From NCBI RefSeq assembly GCF_003129565.1, contig NZ_QETF01000015.1, positions 1-64,000 on the forward strand: DNA of 64,000 nucleotides. The letters are read 5' to 3'. A program made the translations under genes and the position numbers. The notes beneath the pieces were generated by a model. That model made no database searches, was not told the DNA's origin, and saw nothing but the letters and a program-made list of their open reading frames with translations. Below are positions 26,455 to 36,065 of this stretch, piece after piece (the stretch's first letter is position 1; each line of letters opens with the position of its first letter). The stretch comes from Salibaculum griseiflavum (GTDB lineage Bacteria > Pseudomonadota > Alphaproteobacteria > Rhodobacterales > Rhodobacteraceae).

Positions 26455-28893
26455 ATGGCAGATTTTCCGACACAAGCCCGCGTGGTCATCATCGGCGGCG
26501 GCGTTGTGGGCGCGTCCTGCGCCTATCACATTGCCAAGGCGGGCTGGGATTGCGTGCTTTTGGAAAAGAACGAGCTGACAGCGGGCAGCACCTGGCACGC
26601 GGCGGGCAATTGCCCGTCCTTTTCGACCAGCTGGGCGGTGATGAACATGCAGCGCTATTCGCTGGAACTCTATCGGACGCTGGCCGAAGAAGTCGATTAC
26701 CCGATGAACTACCATGTCACCGGGTCGATCCGGCTGGGCCATTCCCGAGAACGGATGATGGAATTCGAGCGCGCGCGCGGCATGGGACAGTACCAGGGCA
26801 TGAACCTGGAGATGCTGCAGGTTTCGGACCTCAAGGATCGCTATCCGTTTCTTGAGACTCACGATCTGGCCGGCGCGCTCTACGATCCCGATGACGGCGA
26901 TATCGACCCGGCCCAGCTCACCCAGGCGCTGGCCAAGGGCGCCCGCATGAACGGGGCCCGGATCGAGCGGTTCTGCCCGGCCACCGGGGTCAGCCGCGAA
27001 AACGGTGAATGGATCGTTCATACCGAAAAGGGCGACATTCGATGCGAAAAGGTCGTGAACGCCGCCGGTTACTATGCGCAGCGCGTCGGCGAATGGTTCA
27101 AACCCTTTGGCGGGCGCACCGTGCCCATGGCCGTCATGTCGCACCAGTTCTTCCTGACCGAGGAGATCCCGGCGCTGAAGGAATGGTCACAAGAGAACGG
27201 CAAGCTGCCGCTGCTGCGCGACGTGGATTCCAGCTATTACCTGCGGCAGGAAAAATACGGCTTCAACCTCGGCCCCTACGAGAACAATTGCCGGGGGGCC
27301 TGGATGACGCCCGATGATCCGATGCCCGAGGATTTCAGCTTTCAGCTCTACCCGGATGATCTGGAGCGCCTCGAATGGCATATCGAGGACGCGATGGCCC
27401 GCGTGCCCTTGCTGGCCGAGGGCGGGGTGGGCCGCAACATCAACGGCCCGATCCCCTATGCCCCCGATGGGCTGCCCCTGCTTGGGCCGATGCCCGGCGT
27501 GCCCAATGCCTTTGAGGCTTGCGTCTTTACCTTCGGGATCACGCAGGGCGGTGGCGCGGGCAAGGTGCTGGCCGAATGGGTGACCGAGGGCCAGACCGAG
27601 TGGGACATGTGGTCCTGCGATCCGCGCCGCTACACCGATTACACCGATCAGGACTACTGCAACGCCAAGGCAATCGAGGTCTATGGCCACGAATACGCGA
27701 TGCATTTCCCCTACCATCGCTGGCCGGCCGGAGCCGACAGAAAACTGTCGCCGGTCCATGACAGGATTGTCGAGATGGGCGGCCAGATGGGCGATTATAA
27801 TGGCTGGGAACGGGCGAACTGGTTCGCCAAGCCCGGCGACGACACGTCGGAGGCTGCGACGCAGACCTGGAGCCGCAACGGCCCTTGGCAGCCCCGTATT
27901 CAAGAGGAATGCGAGGCGGTGCGCGACGGCGTCGGCGTGCTCGACCTGCCCGGGTTCTCGCGCTATCGGCTGCAAGGGCCGGGCGCCGCGGATTGGCTGG
28001 ACGGGCTGACCGCCAGCCGCCTGCCAAAGGTCGGTCGTATCGCGCTGCTCTATTTCGCTGATGACAGGGGCCGGATCGTCACGGAAATGTCGGCCATGCG
28101 GCTGGAAGAGGATTTCTTTTTCCTGATCACCGCTGCGGCCGCGCAATGGCATGACCTGGAATGGCTTCAGTCCCATTTGCCTGCCGATCCCGGCTTTGCT
28201 CTGGCCGACGTGTCCGGCGAGTTCTCCTGCCAGATCGTCACCGGACCGAAATCCCGAGAGTTGCTGTCGGGCCTGACCGAGGCCGACCTGACACAGCCAT
28301 GGCTCACACATCAATCTGCCCAGGTCGCGGGGCAATGGGCACAGCTTGTCCGCGTCAGCTTTGCCGGTGAGCTGGGCTGGGAGGTCCACACGAAGACGGG
28401 CGACACCGCACCGGTCTATGACGCACTGATCGCGGGCGGGGCCAAGCCCTTCGGGATGTTCGCTCTTAATTCCCTGCGACTCGAAAAAGGCTATCGCGCC
28501 TGGAAGGGCGACCTTTCGACCGACTACACCTTGCTGCAAGGCGGGCTGGATCGCTTCATCCGCTGGGACAAGGACTTCAAGGGCAAACCCGCGCTGGAGG
28601 CCGAGCGCCAGCAGGGCTTGACCAAGCGCTTCTGCACGATGACGGTCGAAACGAGCGATTGCGACGCCCCCTACATGGCGACCATCTGGAAAGATGGCGA
28701 GGTTGTGGGCGAGGTCACGTCTGGTGGATGGGGCTACCGGGTCGGCGCCTCGATCGCGCTGGGCATGATCCGGCCCGACTTGGCCGAACCGGGAACAGAG
28801 GTCGAGATCGACATCTTTGGCCAGCGCTGCCGCGCCACCGTGCAACCCGATGCGCCCCTTTGGGACCCGGAGAATGAAAGGCTCAAGGCATGA
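26455..28893 (+). CDS. Dimethylglycine/sarcosine dehydrogenase-like flavoprotein, paralogue 1
   Basis: The product is 812 aa. The N-terminal DAO-type FAD domain has GGGVVG (14-19) and the covalent-flavin motif GSTWHAAG (H48). The C-terminal half (about 430-812) is a GcvT-like aminomethyltransferase domain that in dimethylglycine dehydrogenase passes formaldehyde to tetrahydrofolate. The folate-side loop reads FADDRGRIVTE, unlike the canonical FLNDRGGIEADV of paralogue 2, and the residues after the flavin His differ strongly (NCPSFSTSW). Substrate is therefore probably an N-methylated or amine compound other than dimethylglycine. It overlaps the next gene by 4 nt. Confidence 0.85.
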   Translation: MADFPTQARVVIIGGGVVGASCAYHIAKAGWDCVLLEKNELTAGSTWHAAGNCPSFSTSWAVMNMQRYSLELYRTLAEEVDYPMNYHVTGSIRLGHSRERMMEFERARGMGQYQGMNLEMLQVSDLKDRYPFLETHDLAGALYDPDDGDIDPAQLTQALAKGARMNGARIERFCPATGVSRENGEWIVHTEKGDIRCEKVVNAAGYYAQRVGEWFKPFGGRTVPMAVMSHQFFLTEEIPALKEWSQENGKLPLLRDVDSSYYLRQEKYGFNLGPYENNCRGAWMTPDDPMPEDFSFQLYPDDLERLEWHIEDAMARVPLLAEGGVGRNINGPIPYAPDGLPLLGPMPGVPNAFEACVFTFGITQGGGAGKVLAEWVTEGQTEWDMWSCDPRRYTDYTDQDYCNAKAIEVYGHEYAMHFPYHRWPAGADRKLSPVHDRIVEMGGQMGDYNGWERANWFAKPGDDTSEAATQTWSRNGPWQPRIQEECEAVRDGVGVLDLPGFSRYRLQGPGAADWLDGLTASRLPKVGRIALLYFADDRGRIVTEMSAMRLEEDFFFLITAAAAQWHDLEWLQSHLPADPGFALADVSGEFSCQIVTGPKSRELLSGLTEADLTQPWLTHQSAQVAGQWAQLVRVSFAGELGWEVHTKTGDTAPVYDALIAGGAKPFGMFALNSLRLEKGYRAWKGDLSTDYTLLQGGLDRFIRWDKDFKGKPALEAERQQGLTKRFCTMTVETSDCDAPYMATIWKDGEVVGEVTSGGWGYRVGASIALGMIRPDLAEPGTEVEIDIFGQRCRATVQPDAPLWDPENERLKA

Positions 28894-29345
28894 TCAACGC
28901 CCATGTCCGCGACACGATAGACCGGTTTCCTCTGGGTTTCGTGGCGACGGTCACGCCCGGTGGGCGGCCTGCCGTGTCGCCCAAGGGGACGTTCCTCGTG
29001 CTCGACTCCACCACCATCGCCTTCGGAGAGATCCGGTCGCCCGGCACCCTGACGAACCTGACCGCCAACCCGGAATGCGAGGTCAATTTCGTCAACATCC
29101 TGACCCGCAAGGGCGCCCGCCTGCGCGGTAGGGCGCGGATGCTGCGGCAAGGCACGGTGGATTTCGCGGGGCTGATCGGGAAGTGGCGCGAGGTCTGGGG
29201 GGACCTGGCCGACCGCATATCGACGCTCGTTCTGATCGACGTGGAAGAGGTGCGCCCACTGACCACACCGCCCTATGACGACGGCGCGACCGAGGAAGAG
29301 ATGATCGCCGCCTACAAGGCGAAACTCGCGGGGATGTATACATGA
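28890..29345 (+). CDS. Pyridoxamine 5'-phosphate oxidase-like FMN protein
   Basis: The product is 151 aa with a split-barrel flavin fold (FPLGFVATVTPGGRPAVSPKGTF, then SPGTLTNLTANPECEVNFVN). Members of this superfamily are FMN-dependent reductases or oxidases, or F420 enzymes; only a general assignment is possible. It overlaps both neighbours by 4 nt, tying it to the methylated-amine operon, where it might act on a flavin- or PLP-linked step. Confidence 0.82.
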   Translation: MINAHVRDTIDRFPLGFVATVTPGGRPAVSPKGTFLVLDSTTIAFGEIRSPGTLTNLTANPECEVNFVNILTRKGARLRGRARMLRQGTVDFAGLIGKWREVWGDLADRISTLVLIDVEEVRPLTTPPYDDGATEEEMIAAYKAKLAGMYT

Positions 29346-30229
29346 AGATCACGCTTCTCGATGGCGGTATCGGCCAGGAAATGATCAAGCGCGCGGGTGA
29401 CAGGCCCAAGCCCCTTTGGTCCACGCAGGCGATGATGGACCACCCCGGTCTGCTGCAATCCGTCCATGCCGACTATTTCGATGCGGGTGCGACGATCGCC
29501 ACGGCGAACACCTACGCGATCCTGCGCGACCGGCTGGTGAAAGAGGGGATCGAGGACCGCTTCGAGGCGCTGCAATCGGCCGCCCTCTCAGAGGCCCGCA
29601 AGGCCGCCGAGGGTCGGGGCCGTGTTGCCGGGGCCATAGGTCCGCTGGTGGCGACATATCGCCCGGAAACCCACCCGACCCATGCCGACGCTGTCCCCCA
29701 ATATGCCGAGGTCGCCCGACTGATGGCTGATCAGGTCGACCTGATCCTGTGCGAAACCGTGGCTTCGTTCACTCATGCCCGCGCCGTGCTCGACGGTGCG
29801 TTGGCGGCGGGCCGGCCGGTCTGGGTCAGCTTCACCGTGGATGACGAGGATGGCAGCCGTCTGCGCTCGGGCGAGCCGGTGGCCGAGGCGGCGCGCGCCA
29901 TGGTCGAGGGCGGGGCCGCTGCGATCCTGGCCAATTGCTCCGCGCCCGAAGCCATGCCCGCCGCCCTGGACGCGATGACCCCGACCGGGCTGCCCTGCGG
30001 GGCCTATGCCAATGCCTTCACCCAGATCACCAAGGCCTTCCTTCAGGACAGCCCCACGGCCGATGCGCTCCAGGCCCGCCGCGACATGGGCCCGGATGCC
30101 TATGCCGACCATGCGCTGTCCTGGCTGGATCACGGGGCCACGATACTGGGCGGGTGCTGCGAAACGGGCCCTGCCCATATCGGCGAAATCGCCCGCCGCC
30201 TGCGCACGGCCGGGCATGACATCACCTGA
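29342..30229 (+). CDS. Homocysteine S-methyltransferase family protein
   Basis: The product is 295 aa. The zinc/thiol-binding cysteines of the family are C199 (ANCSAPE) and the pair C272-C273 (GGCCETGPAHI). The N-terminus LLDGGIGQEM is the barrel start common to betaine- and S-methylmethionine-homocysteine methyltransferases. It should make methionine from homocysteine and a methylated donor; lying between two dimethylglycine-dehydrogenase-like genes, a betaine-type donor is an attractive inference. It overlaps the upstream gene by 4 nt. Confidence 0.88.
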   Translation: MKITLLDGGIGQEMIKRAGDRPKPLWSTQAMMDHPGLLQSVHADYFDAGATIATANTYAILRDRLVKEGIEDRFEALQSAALSEARKAAEGRGRVAGAIGPLVATYRPETHPTHADAVPQYAEVARLMADQVDLILCETVASFTHARAVLDGALAAGRPVWVSFTVDDEDGSRLRSGEPVAEAARAMVEGGAAAILANCSAPEAMPAALDAMTPTGLPCGAYANAFTQITKAFLQDSPTADALQARRDMGPDAYADHALSWLDHGATILGGCCETGPAHIGEIARRLRTAGHDIT

Positions 30230-30234
30230 CCCAT

Positions 30235-30325
30235 GCTTCTTTGGGTCAAAAATACCGCGGGGGAGTCGGCCAGCGGCCGACGGGGGCAGAGCCCCCACCC
30301 GGTCGGACGCGAATGCGTCCGAAAC
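30235..30325. repeat. Triple-hairpin intergenic repeat inside the operon
   Basis: Three perfect hairpins follow each other: GTCGGCC/GGCCGAC (30265-30281), GGGGGC/GCCCCC (30282-30296) and CGGACGC/GCGTCCG (30304-30321). The preceding TTGGGTCAAAAATACCGCGG resembles a dispersed intergenic repeat I recall from Roseobacter-group genomes; this window has only one copy, so I cannot show repetition. It separates the homocysteine methyltransferase gene from paralogue 2 and may act as an mRNA-stability or attenuation element. Confidence 0.5.
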
Positions 30326-30341
30326 ATGAAAAGGATCCACC

Positions 30342-32783
30342 ATGCCTGACCTTCCAACCCAGGCTTGCGTCGTCATCATCGGCGGCGGCGTCATCGGCTG
30401 TTCCGTCGCCTATCACCTGGCGAAACTCGGCTGGACCGACATCGTGTTGCTGGAACGCAAGCGGTTGACCTCGGGCACGACCTGGCACGCGGCGGGGCTG
30501 ATCGCCCAGCTGCGGGCCACCGCGAACATGACCCGGCTCGCGAAATACAGTCAGGAACTCTATGGCGATCTGGAGACCGAAACCGGCGTCGCCACGGGGT
30601 TCAAACGCGTGGGTTCCATCACGGTGGCCCTGACTGACGAGCGGCGCGAGGAACTCCATCGGTCTGCCGCCATGGCCCGCGCCTTCGGTGTCGAGATCGA
30701 GGAAATCGACCCGGCCGAGATCAAGGCCCGCTACGAGCATCTCAACATCGACGGTGTGACCGGCGGCGTTTACTTGCCAAGGGACGGGCAGGGCGACCCG
30801 GCGAATATCGCCCTCGCTTTGGCCAAGGGCGCGCGCCAGCGGGGCGCGCTCATCAAGGAAAGGGTCAAGGCCACCGGTGTTGCCCGCGACGGGCGCCGCA
30901 TCACCGGGGTGGATTGGGCCTCGGAAGATGGCTGCCATGGGCACATCGCAAGCGATCACGTGGTCAACTGCGCCGGCATGTGGGGCCGCGAGGTCGGCCG
31001 CATGCTGAACACCAACGTGCCCCTGCAGGCCTGTGAGCATTTCTACATCGTCTCGGAACCCATCGAAGGATTGACGCAGATGCCGGTGCTGCGCGTCCCC
31101 GACGAATGCGCCTATTACAAGGAAGATGCCGGCAAGATCATGCTGGGTGCCTTCGAACCGGTCAGCAAACCCTGGGGGCCGATCCCCGAGGACTTCGAGT
31201 TTGACCAGCTGCCCGAGGATTTCGACCATTTCGAACCGATCCTGGAACAGGCCGTGACCCGCATGCCGATGCTGGCCGAGGCTGGCATTCACACCTTCTT
31301 CAACGGGCCGGAAAGCTTCACGCCGGACGATGCCTATCACCTTGGCCAATGCCCCGAGATGGACAATGTCTGGGTGGCCGCAGGGTTCAACTCCATCGGT
31401 ATCCAGTCGGCCGGCGGGGCGGGCATGGCACTGGCCCAATGGATGCAGGACGGCGCCAAGCCCTTTGACCTCGGAGATGTGGATATTTGCCGTATGCAGC
31501 CATTTCAGGGAAACAAAACATACCTTTTTGACCGATCCGCCGAAACATTGGGCCTGCTCTATGCCGATCACTTCCCCTATCGGCAGAAGGCCACGGCGCG
31601 CGGTGTGCGCCGCTCGCCATTCCACGCGCACCTGGCGGAGCGTGGTGCGGTCTTCGGGGAACTGGCGGGCTGGGAACGGGCGAACTGGTTCGCCCGGGAC
31701 GGTCAGGATGCCGCCTATCGCTACAGCTGGAAGCGGCAGAATTTCTTCGACAACGTGGCCGAAGAGGTCGCGGCGATCCGCACAGGCGTTGGCATGTATG
31801 ACATGTCGTCCTTCGGCAAGCTGCGGGTCGAAGGGCCTGATGCGGAGATCTTCCTCAATCGCGTCTGCGGGGCACAGGTGGCCGTGCCGGTGGGCAGGAT
31901 CGTCTATACCCAGTTCCTGAACGACCGGGGCGGGATCGAGGCGGACGTGACCGTCACCCGCCTGGCCGAGACTGCGTTTCTTGTCGTGACCCCCGGCGCG
32001 ACCCGGCTGGCGGATGAAACTTGGTTGCGCCGTCACCTGAGCGACGAGCGCGTCATCATCACCGACATGACCCCCGCCGAAGGGGTGCTTGCGGTAATGG
32101 GGCCAAGGGCGCGCGACGTGATGCAGGCGGTGTCGCCCAATGATTTCGGCAATAGCTCCAACCCCTTCGGCACCGCGCAAGAGATCGAGCTGGGCATGGG
32201 GCTGGCCCGGGTGCATCGTGTTTCCTACGTGGGTGAGCTGGGCTGGGAAGTCTATGTCAGCGCCGACATGGCGGCCCATGCCTTCGAGACGCTCTGGCAG
32301 GCCGGGCAGGATCACGGGCTGAGGCTTTGCGGGATGCACATGATGGATTGCGCCCGGATCGAAAAAGGCTTTCGCCATTTCGGCCATGACATCACCTGCG
32401 AGGACCACGTGCTCGAGGCCGGGTTGGGGTTCGCGGTCAAATCAGAGAAGCCCAACTTCATTGGCCGTGATGCCGTGCTGCGCAAACGGGACGAGGGGCT
32501 GACTGCGCGGATGCTGCAATTCCACCTGAAAGACCCCGAGCCGCTGCTCTATCACAACGAGCCGATCCTGCGGGATGGCGAGATCGTGGGCTATTTGTCG
32601 TCGGGCGCCTATGGGCACCATCTGGGTGGTGCCATTGGCCTGGGCTATGTCCCGTGTGCCGGGGAAAGCGCGACGGAGGTTCTGGCCTCGCGCTACGAGA
32701 TCGACGTGGCCGGGGTGCGCGTACCGGCCGAGGCATCGCTCAAGCCGCTCTACGATCCCAAGTCGGAACGGGTCAGGGCCTAG
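30342..32783 (+). CDS. Dimethylglycine dehydrogenase-like flavoprotein, paralogue 2
   Basis: The product is 813 aa with the same two-part layout as paralogue 1. FAD motif GGGVIG, covalent-flavin His49 in GTTWHAAGLIAQLRAT (the canonical sequence for this family), and a GcvT-like folate domain with YTQFLNDRGGIEADVTV. It should oxidatively demethylate dimethylglycine (or a close analogue) and give 5,10-methylene-tetrahydrofolate. AAGGATCC precedes the ATG. It ends the operon; a possible weak hairpin but no clear terminator follows. Confidence 0.9.
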   Translation: MPDLPTQACVVIIGGGVIGCSVAYHLAKLGWTDIVLLERKRLTSGTTWHAAGLIAQLRATANMTRLAKYSQELYGDLETETGVATGFKRVGSITVALTDERREELHRSAAMARAFGVEIEEIDPAEIKARYEHLNIDGVTGGVYLPRDGQGDPANIALALAKGARQRGALIKERVKATGVARDGRRITGVDWASEDGCHGHIASDHVVNCAGMWGREVGRMLNTNVPLQACEHFYIVSEPIEGLTQMPVLRVPDECAYYKEDAGKIMLGAFEPVSKPWGPIPEDFEFDQLPEDFDHFEPILEQAVTRMPMLAEAGIHTFFNGPESFTPDDAYHLGQCPEMDNVWVAAGFNSIGIQSAGGAGMALAQWMQDGAKPFDLGDVDICRMQPFQGNKTYLFDRSAETLGLLYADHFPYRQKATARGVRRSPFHAHLAERGAVFGELAGWERANWFARDGQDAAYRYSWKRQNFFDNVAEEVAAIRTGVGMYDMSSFGKLRVEGPDAEIFLNRVCGAQVAVPVGRIVYTQFLNDRGGIEADVTVTRLAETAFLVVTPGATRLADETWLRRHLSDERVIITDMTPAEGVLAVMGPRARDVMQAVSPNDFGNSSNPFGTAQEIELGMGLARVHRVSYVGELGWEVYVSADMAAHAFETLWQAGQDHGLRLCGMHMMDCARIEKGFRHFGHDITCEDHVLEAGLGFAVKSEKPNFIGRDAVLRKRDEGLTARMLQFHLKDPEPLLYHNEPILRDGEIVGYLSSGAYGHHLGGAIGLGYVPCAGESATEVLASRYEIDVAGVRVPAEASLKPLYDPKSERVRA

Positions 32784-32917
32784 CAGCCCCGGCCCCGACC
32801 AGATTCAGGGCCGGAGATCCATCACGATTTCACGTCCCGTCCATCTCGAAAATGAATGGCCGGGCGGCTTTTCAAACCGGCCGGCCCATGCGCCTATGGT
32901 GGGCAGGAGAGACCACC

Positions 32918-33820
32918 GTGGCCGATATCGCAAACCGCCCGAACGAAGACACGCCCGAGGGCTTGGCCCTTGCGGGCACGGCCTATGTGCTCTGGGGGTT
33001 CCTTCCGCTCTACCTCAAGCTGGTGGCGCATATTCCCGTGACCGAGGTCATTACGCATCGCATCATCTGGGCGCTGCCCATCGCAGGGGCGCTTCTGATC
33101 GTGACCGGGCGCACCGCCGATTTGCGCGCCGCGCTGTCGGATCGGCGCACGGTGCTGATGGCGCTGCTGACCGCGTTGGTGCTGTCGGTCAATTGGGGCG
33201 TCTATGTCTTTGCCATCGCCACGGACCGGGCTTTGGATGCGGCGCTGGGCTATTACGTAAACCCGCTGTTCTCCATGTTGCTGGGCGCATTGCTTTTGGG
33301 CGAACGGTTGCGCGGCTCGCAGTTGATCGCGGTGGGTCTGGCCGCGCTGGCGGTGGTCATCCTGTTTCTTGATGCCTCGCGCCCGCCCTGGATTGCACTG
33401 GGGCTGACGGTCAGCTGGGGCTTCTACGCCTATTTCAAGAAATCCCTGCCGGTCGGGCCGAACCAGGGCTTTTTCCTCGAGGTGCTGATGCTGTTGCCCT
33501 TGGCGTTGGTCTATCTGGCCTGGCTCACCGCGCAGGGGCAAAGCCACTTTCTGCTGACCGGGGCGGATACGGCCTTGTTGCTGGGCTGCGGCGTCATCAC
33601 TGCGGTGCCTTTGCTGTTCTACGGCAACGGGGCCAAACGGCTTCGGCTTTCGACGATCGCAATCCTGCAATACATCGTGCCCACGATGGTCTTCGTCATC
33701 GCCGTTTTTCTCTTCGGCGAGGAAATGGGCCGTGCCCGCATGATCGCCTTTCCGCTGATCTGGGCCGCGCTGGTGATCTATACCGTCCCGATGGTGCGAC
33801 GGATGCGCCGCCGCACCTGA
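32918..33820 (+). CDS. rarD: RarD/EamA-family transporter
   Basis: The product is 300 aa with about ten transmembrane helices as two EamA halves. The N-terminal sequence (GTAYVLWGFLPLYLKLV) and WGVYVFAI are the RarD signature. RarD proteins are inner-membrane drug/metabolite transporters; the natural cargo is unknown. GTG 32918 is chosen because AGGAGA lies 8 nt before it and the homologous region starts shortly after. It sits 38 bp upstream of the pseudouridine synthase gene on the same strand. Confidence 0.9.
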   Translation: MADIANRPNEDTPEGLALAGTAYVLWGFLPLYLKLVAHIPVTEVITHRIIWALPIAGALLIVTGRTADLRAALSDRRTVLMALLTALVLSVNWGVYVFAIATDRALDAALGYYVNPLFSMLLGALLLGERLRGSQLIAVGLAALAVVILFLDASRPPWIALGLTVSWGFYAYFKKSLPVGPNQGFFLEVLMLLPLALVYLAWLTAQGQSHFLLTGADTALLLGCGVITAVPLLFYGNGAKRLRLSTIAILQYIVPTMVFVIAVFLFGEEMGRARMIAFPLIWAALVIYTVPMVRRMRRRT

Positions 33821-33858
33821 CCCTTGCAGCCAAAACGCGCCTGCGCCAAGAGGGGCGG

Positions 33859-34506
33859 ATGAGCGATATCTACGAGCCCCCCGACACGCCGCTGGAGATC
33901 GTCCATGACGATCACGAGATCCTGCTGGTCGATAAGCCTGCGGGGCTGCTGTCGGTTCCGGGCAAGGGGCCGGAGTTGGCAGATTGCCTGCTCAGCCGGG
34001 TGCAAGAGGTCTTTCCACAGGCGTTGCTGGTGCACCGGTTGGATCGGGACACGTCGGGGATCATGGTGTTCGCCCTGACACCCCATGCCCAGCGGCATCT
34101 CGGGTTGCAGTTCGAGAAGCGGCAGACGCGCAAAACCTATGTCGCGCGGGTCTCCGGGCGGTTGGCGCCCAAGACAGGGACTGTCGATCTGCCGTTGATC
34201 GTCGATTGGCCGAACCGGCCGCGCCAGAAGGTCGATCATGAAACCGGCAAGCCGGCCGTGACGGATTGGCGGGTCGTGCGGGCAAACGATGTGGAGAGCC
34301 GGGTGCGGCTGATGCCCAGGACAGGCCGAAGCCACCAGCTGCGCGTGCATATGCTGGCGATCGGGCATCCGATCCTGGGCGATCCGTTCTATGCCAGCGG
34401 GACGGCGCGGGATCACCCGCGCCTGATGCTGCATTCCGAGACCTTGCAGCTTCGCCATCCGGACGGCGGAAAAGGCGTCCGCTTCACCGCGAAATGCCCA
34501 TTCTGA
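33859..34506 (+). CDS. RluA-family pseudouridine synthase
   Basis: The product is 215 aa, a short RluA-type enzyme without an S4 domain. The catalytic Asp is D62 in LVHRLDRDTSG, and RTGRSHQLRVH is the second family block. It converts uridine to pseudouridine in rRNA and/or tRNA; the size is close to RluA (23S U746, tRNA U32) but the site cannot be fixed from sequence. It is convergent with the aldehyde dehydrogenase gene. Confidence 0.9.
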   Translation: MSDIYEPPDTPLEIVHDDHEILLVDKPAGLLSVPGKGPELADCLLSRVQEVFPQALLVHRLDRDTSGIMVFALTPHAQRHLGLQFEKRQTRKTYVARVSGRLAPKTGTVDLPLIVDWPNRPRQKVDHETGKPAVTDWRVVRANDVESRVRLMPRTGRSHQLRVHMLAIGHPILGDPFYASGTARDHPRLMLHSETLQLRHPDGGKGVRFTAKCPF

Positions 34507-34563
34507 CGGCGCTGCCGAATTTCCTGAAATTCACCGTGCTCAACGAAATTCTGGAATGTCGTT

Positions 34564-35997
34564 TCAGCCCCAGCCGCTGACCGCCTTTGCCTCAAGGAAT
34601 TCCTCGATCCCCCAATGGCCACCTTCGCGGGCACGGCCCGATTGCTTGACCCCGCCAAAGGGGCTGCCCAGCCCACGGCTCTGGCCGTTCATTTCGACCA
34701 TGCCCGAGCGCAGCTGTCGCGCCACGCGGTTCCGCCTCTCGCCGTCTTGGCTCTGGACGTAATTGGTCAGACCGTAGGGCGTGTCATTGGCAATGCGGAT
34801 CGCGTCTGCTTCGTCCTCGAAGGGGATGATCGACAGGACCGGGCCGAAGATTTCCTCTCGGGCGATGGTCATGTCGTTATTCACATCCGCAAAGACCGTT
34901 GGCCGCACATAATACCCTCGGTTCATCCCCTCGGGCAGGCCGGTGCCGCCCGTGGTCAGGCGCGCGCCTTCATCGATTCCGGCCTGGATCAGTCCCTGGA
35001 TCTTGTCCCATTGGGCCTTGTTCACCACGGGGCCGATATGGTTGCCCGTTTCCGCCGGATGACCGACCTGCACCTTGGCGGCGATTTCGGTCGCGGCCTC
35101 GACCGTGTCGTCATAGATGGACCGTTCCACCAGCATCCGCGTCGGTGCGTTGCAGGACTGCCCGGTATTGTTCATGCAGTGCAATACACCGCGCTTGACG
35201 GCCTTTTCGTCGGCATCGGCGAAAATCAGGTTCGCGCCTTTGCCGCCCAGTTCCAGCGTCACGCGCTTGAGCGTTTCCGCTGCGTTGCGAGATATGGCGC
35301 GCCCGGCCCGCGTGGACCCTGTGAACGAGATCATCTGGATGTCCTCATGGGTCGACAGCTGCGTGCCGACGCCCGCGCCATCGCCGTTCACCAGGTTGAA
35401 CACGCCCTTGGGCACCCCCGCATCGTGCACGAATTCGGCGAAGATCATGGCCGAAAGCGGCGATTCTTCCGAGGGTTTGAGCACCGAGGGACAGCCCGCC
35501 AGAAGGGCCGGGATAACCTTGAGGCTGATCTGGTTGATCGGCCAGTTCCAGGGCGTGATCAGCCCGACAACCCCGATCGGGTCCATCAAGATGCGGTCAT
35601 TGGGGGCATGGTCGCCAAGGGGGCGTTCCCATTCGAACTCTTCGATCGCCTTGAGAAACCCGTTGGCATGCCATGGCAGGCAGGGCGCCTGGCTGTTGCG
35701 GGCCAGGTCGATGGGGGCGCCCATTTCCAGGCTGATGGCCTGGGCGAGGTCTTCTTTGCGAGCCTCGTATTGCTCGAGGATCGCCTTGACATAGCGCACC
35801 CGCTCGGCCACCGGCGTGGCGGCCCAGCCCTCGAAAGCCTCCAGCCCTGCCCGGACGGCGGCATCCGTATCGGCCTGACCGCCTAGCGATATCGTCGCGC
35901 AGGGCTCCTCGGTCGCGGGGTTGAGAACAGCGTGATCATTGGCTTCGGCGGGGCTGACCCATTCGCCGTTTATGTAGAATTCGCGCTTGTCGAGCAT
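34564..35997 (-). CDS. NAD(P)-dependent aldehyde dehydrogenase
   Basis: The product is 477 aa. Catalytic Cys282 (NNTGQSCNAP) and general-base Glu249 (TLELGGKG) are present, with the cofactor-binding FTGSTRAG and the oxyanion/backbone motif PWNWP. It oxidises an aldehyde to an acid; substrate unknown. ATG 35997 has GGGAG upstream; an ATG at 36051 would add 18 non-family residues. It is divergent from the peroxiredoxin gene. Confidence 0.92.
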   Translation of the reverse strand: MLDKREFYINGEWVSPAEANDHAVLNPATEEPCATISLGGQADTDAAVRAGLEAFEGWAATPVAERVRYVKAILEQYEARKEDLAQAISLEMGAPIDLARNSQAPCLPWHANGFLKAIEEFEWERPLGDHAPNDRILMDPIGVVGLITPWNWPINQISLKVIPALLAGCPSVLKPSEESPLSAMIFAEFVHDAGVPKGVFNLVNGDGAGVGTQLSTHEDIQMISFTGSTRAGRAISRNAAETLKRVTLELGGKGANLIFADADEKAVKRGVLHCMNNTGQSCNAPTRMLVERSIYDDTVEAATEIAAKVQVGHPAETGNHIGPVVNKAQWDKIQGLIQAGIDEGARLTTGGTGLPEGMNRGYYVRPTVFADVNNDMTIAREEIFGPVLSIIPFEDEADAIRIANDTPYGLTNYVQSQDGERRNRVARQLRSGMVEMNGQSRGLGSPFGGVKQSGRAREGGHWGIEEFLEAKAVSGWG

Positions 35998-36065
35998 GTA
36001 GGGACTCCCGGATTTTTGCGACACCTTGTCACTGGGCCCGATGATCCACAAGCGGGCACTGGCAA

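Noticed and set aside
30246-32408. Minus-strand 720-codon open frame opposite the dimethylglycine dehydrogenase-like gene
   Set aside because: Shadow frame; the covalent-flavin and folate motifs are on the plus strand.
26455-32783. Recent tandem duplication of the two dimethylglycine-dehydrogenase-like genes
   Set aside because: The proteins are too different along their length and are separated by two unrelated genes, so they are old paralogues and not a fresh duplication.
34517-34551. Three GAATTTC/GAAATTC units between the pseudouridine synthase and aldehyde dehydrogenase genes
   Set aside because: They lie between two stop codons with no promoter role and no T-run; probably chance or a weak hairpin.
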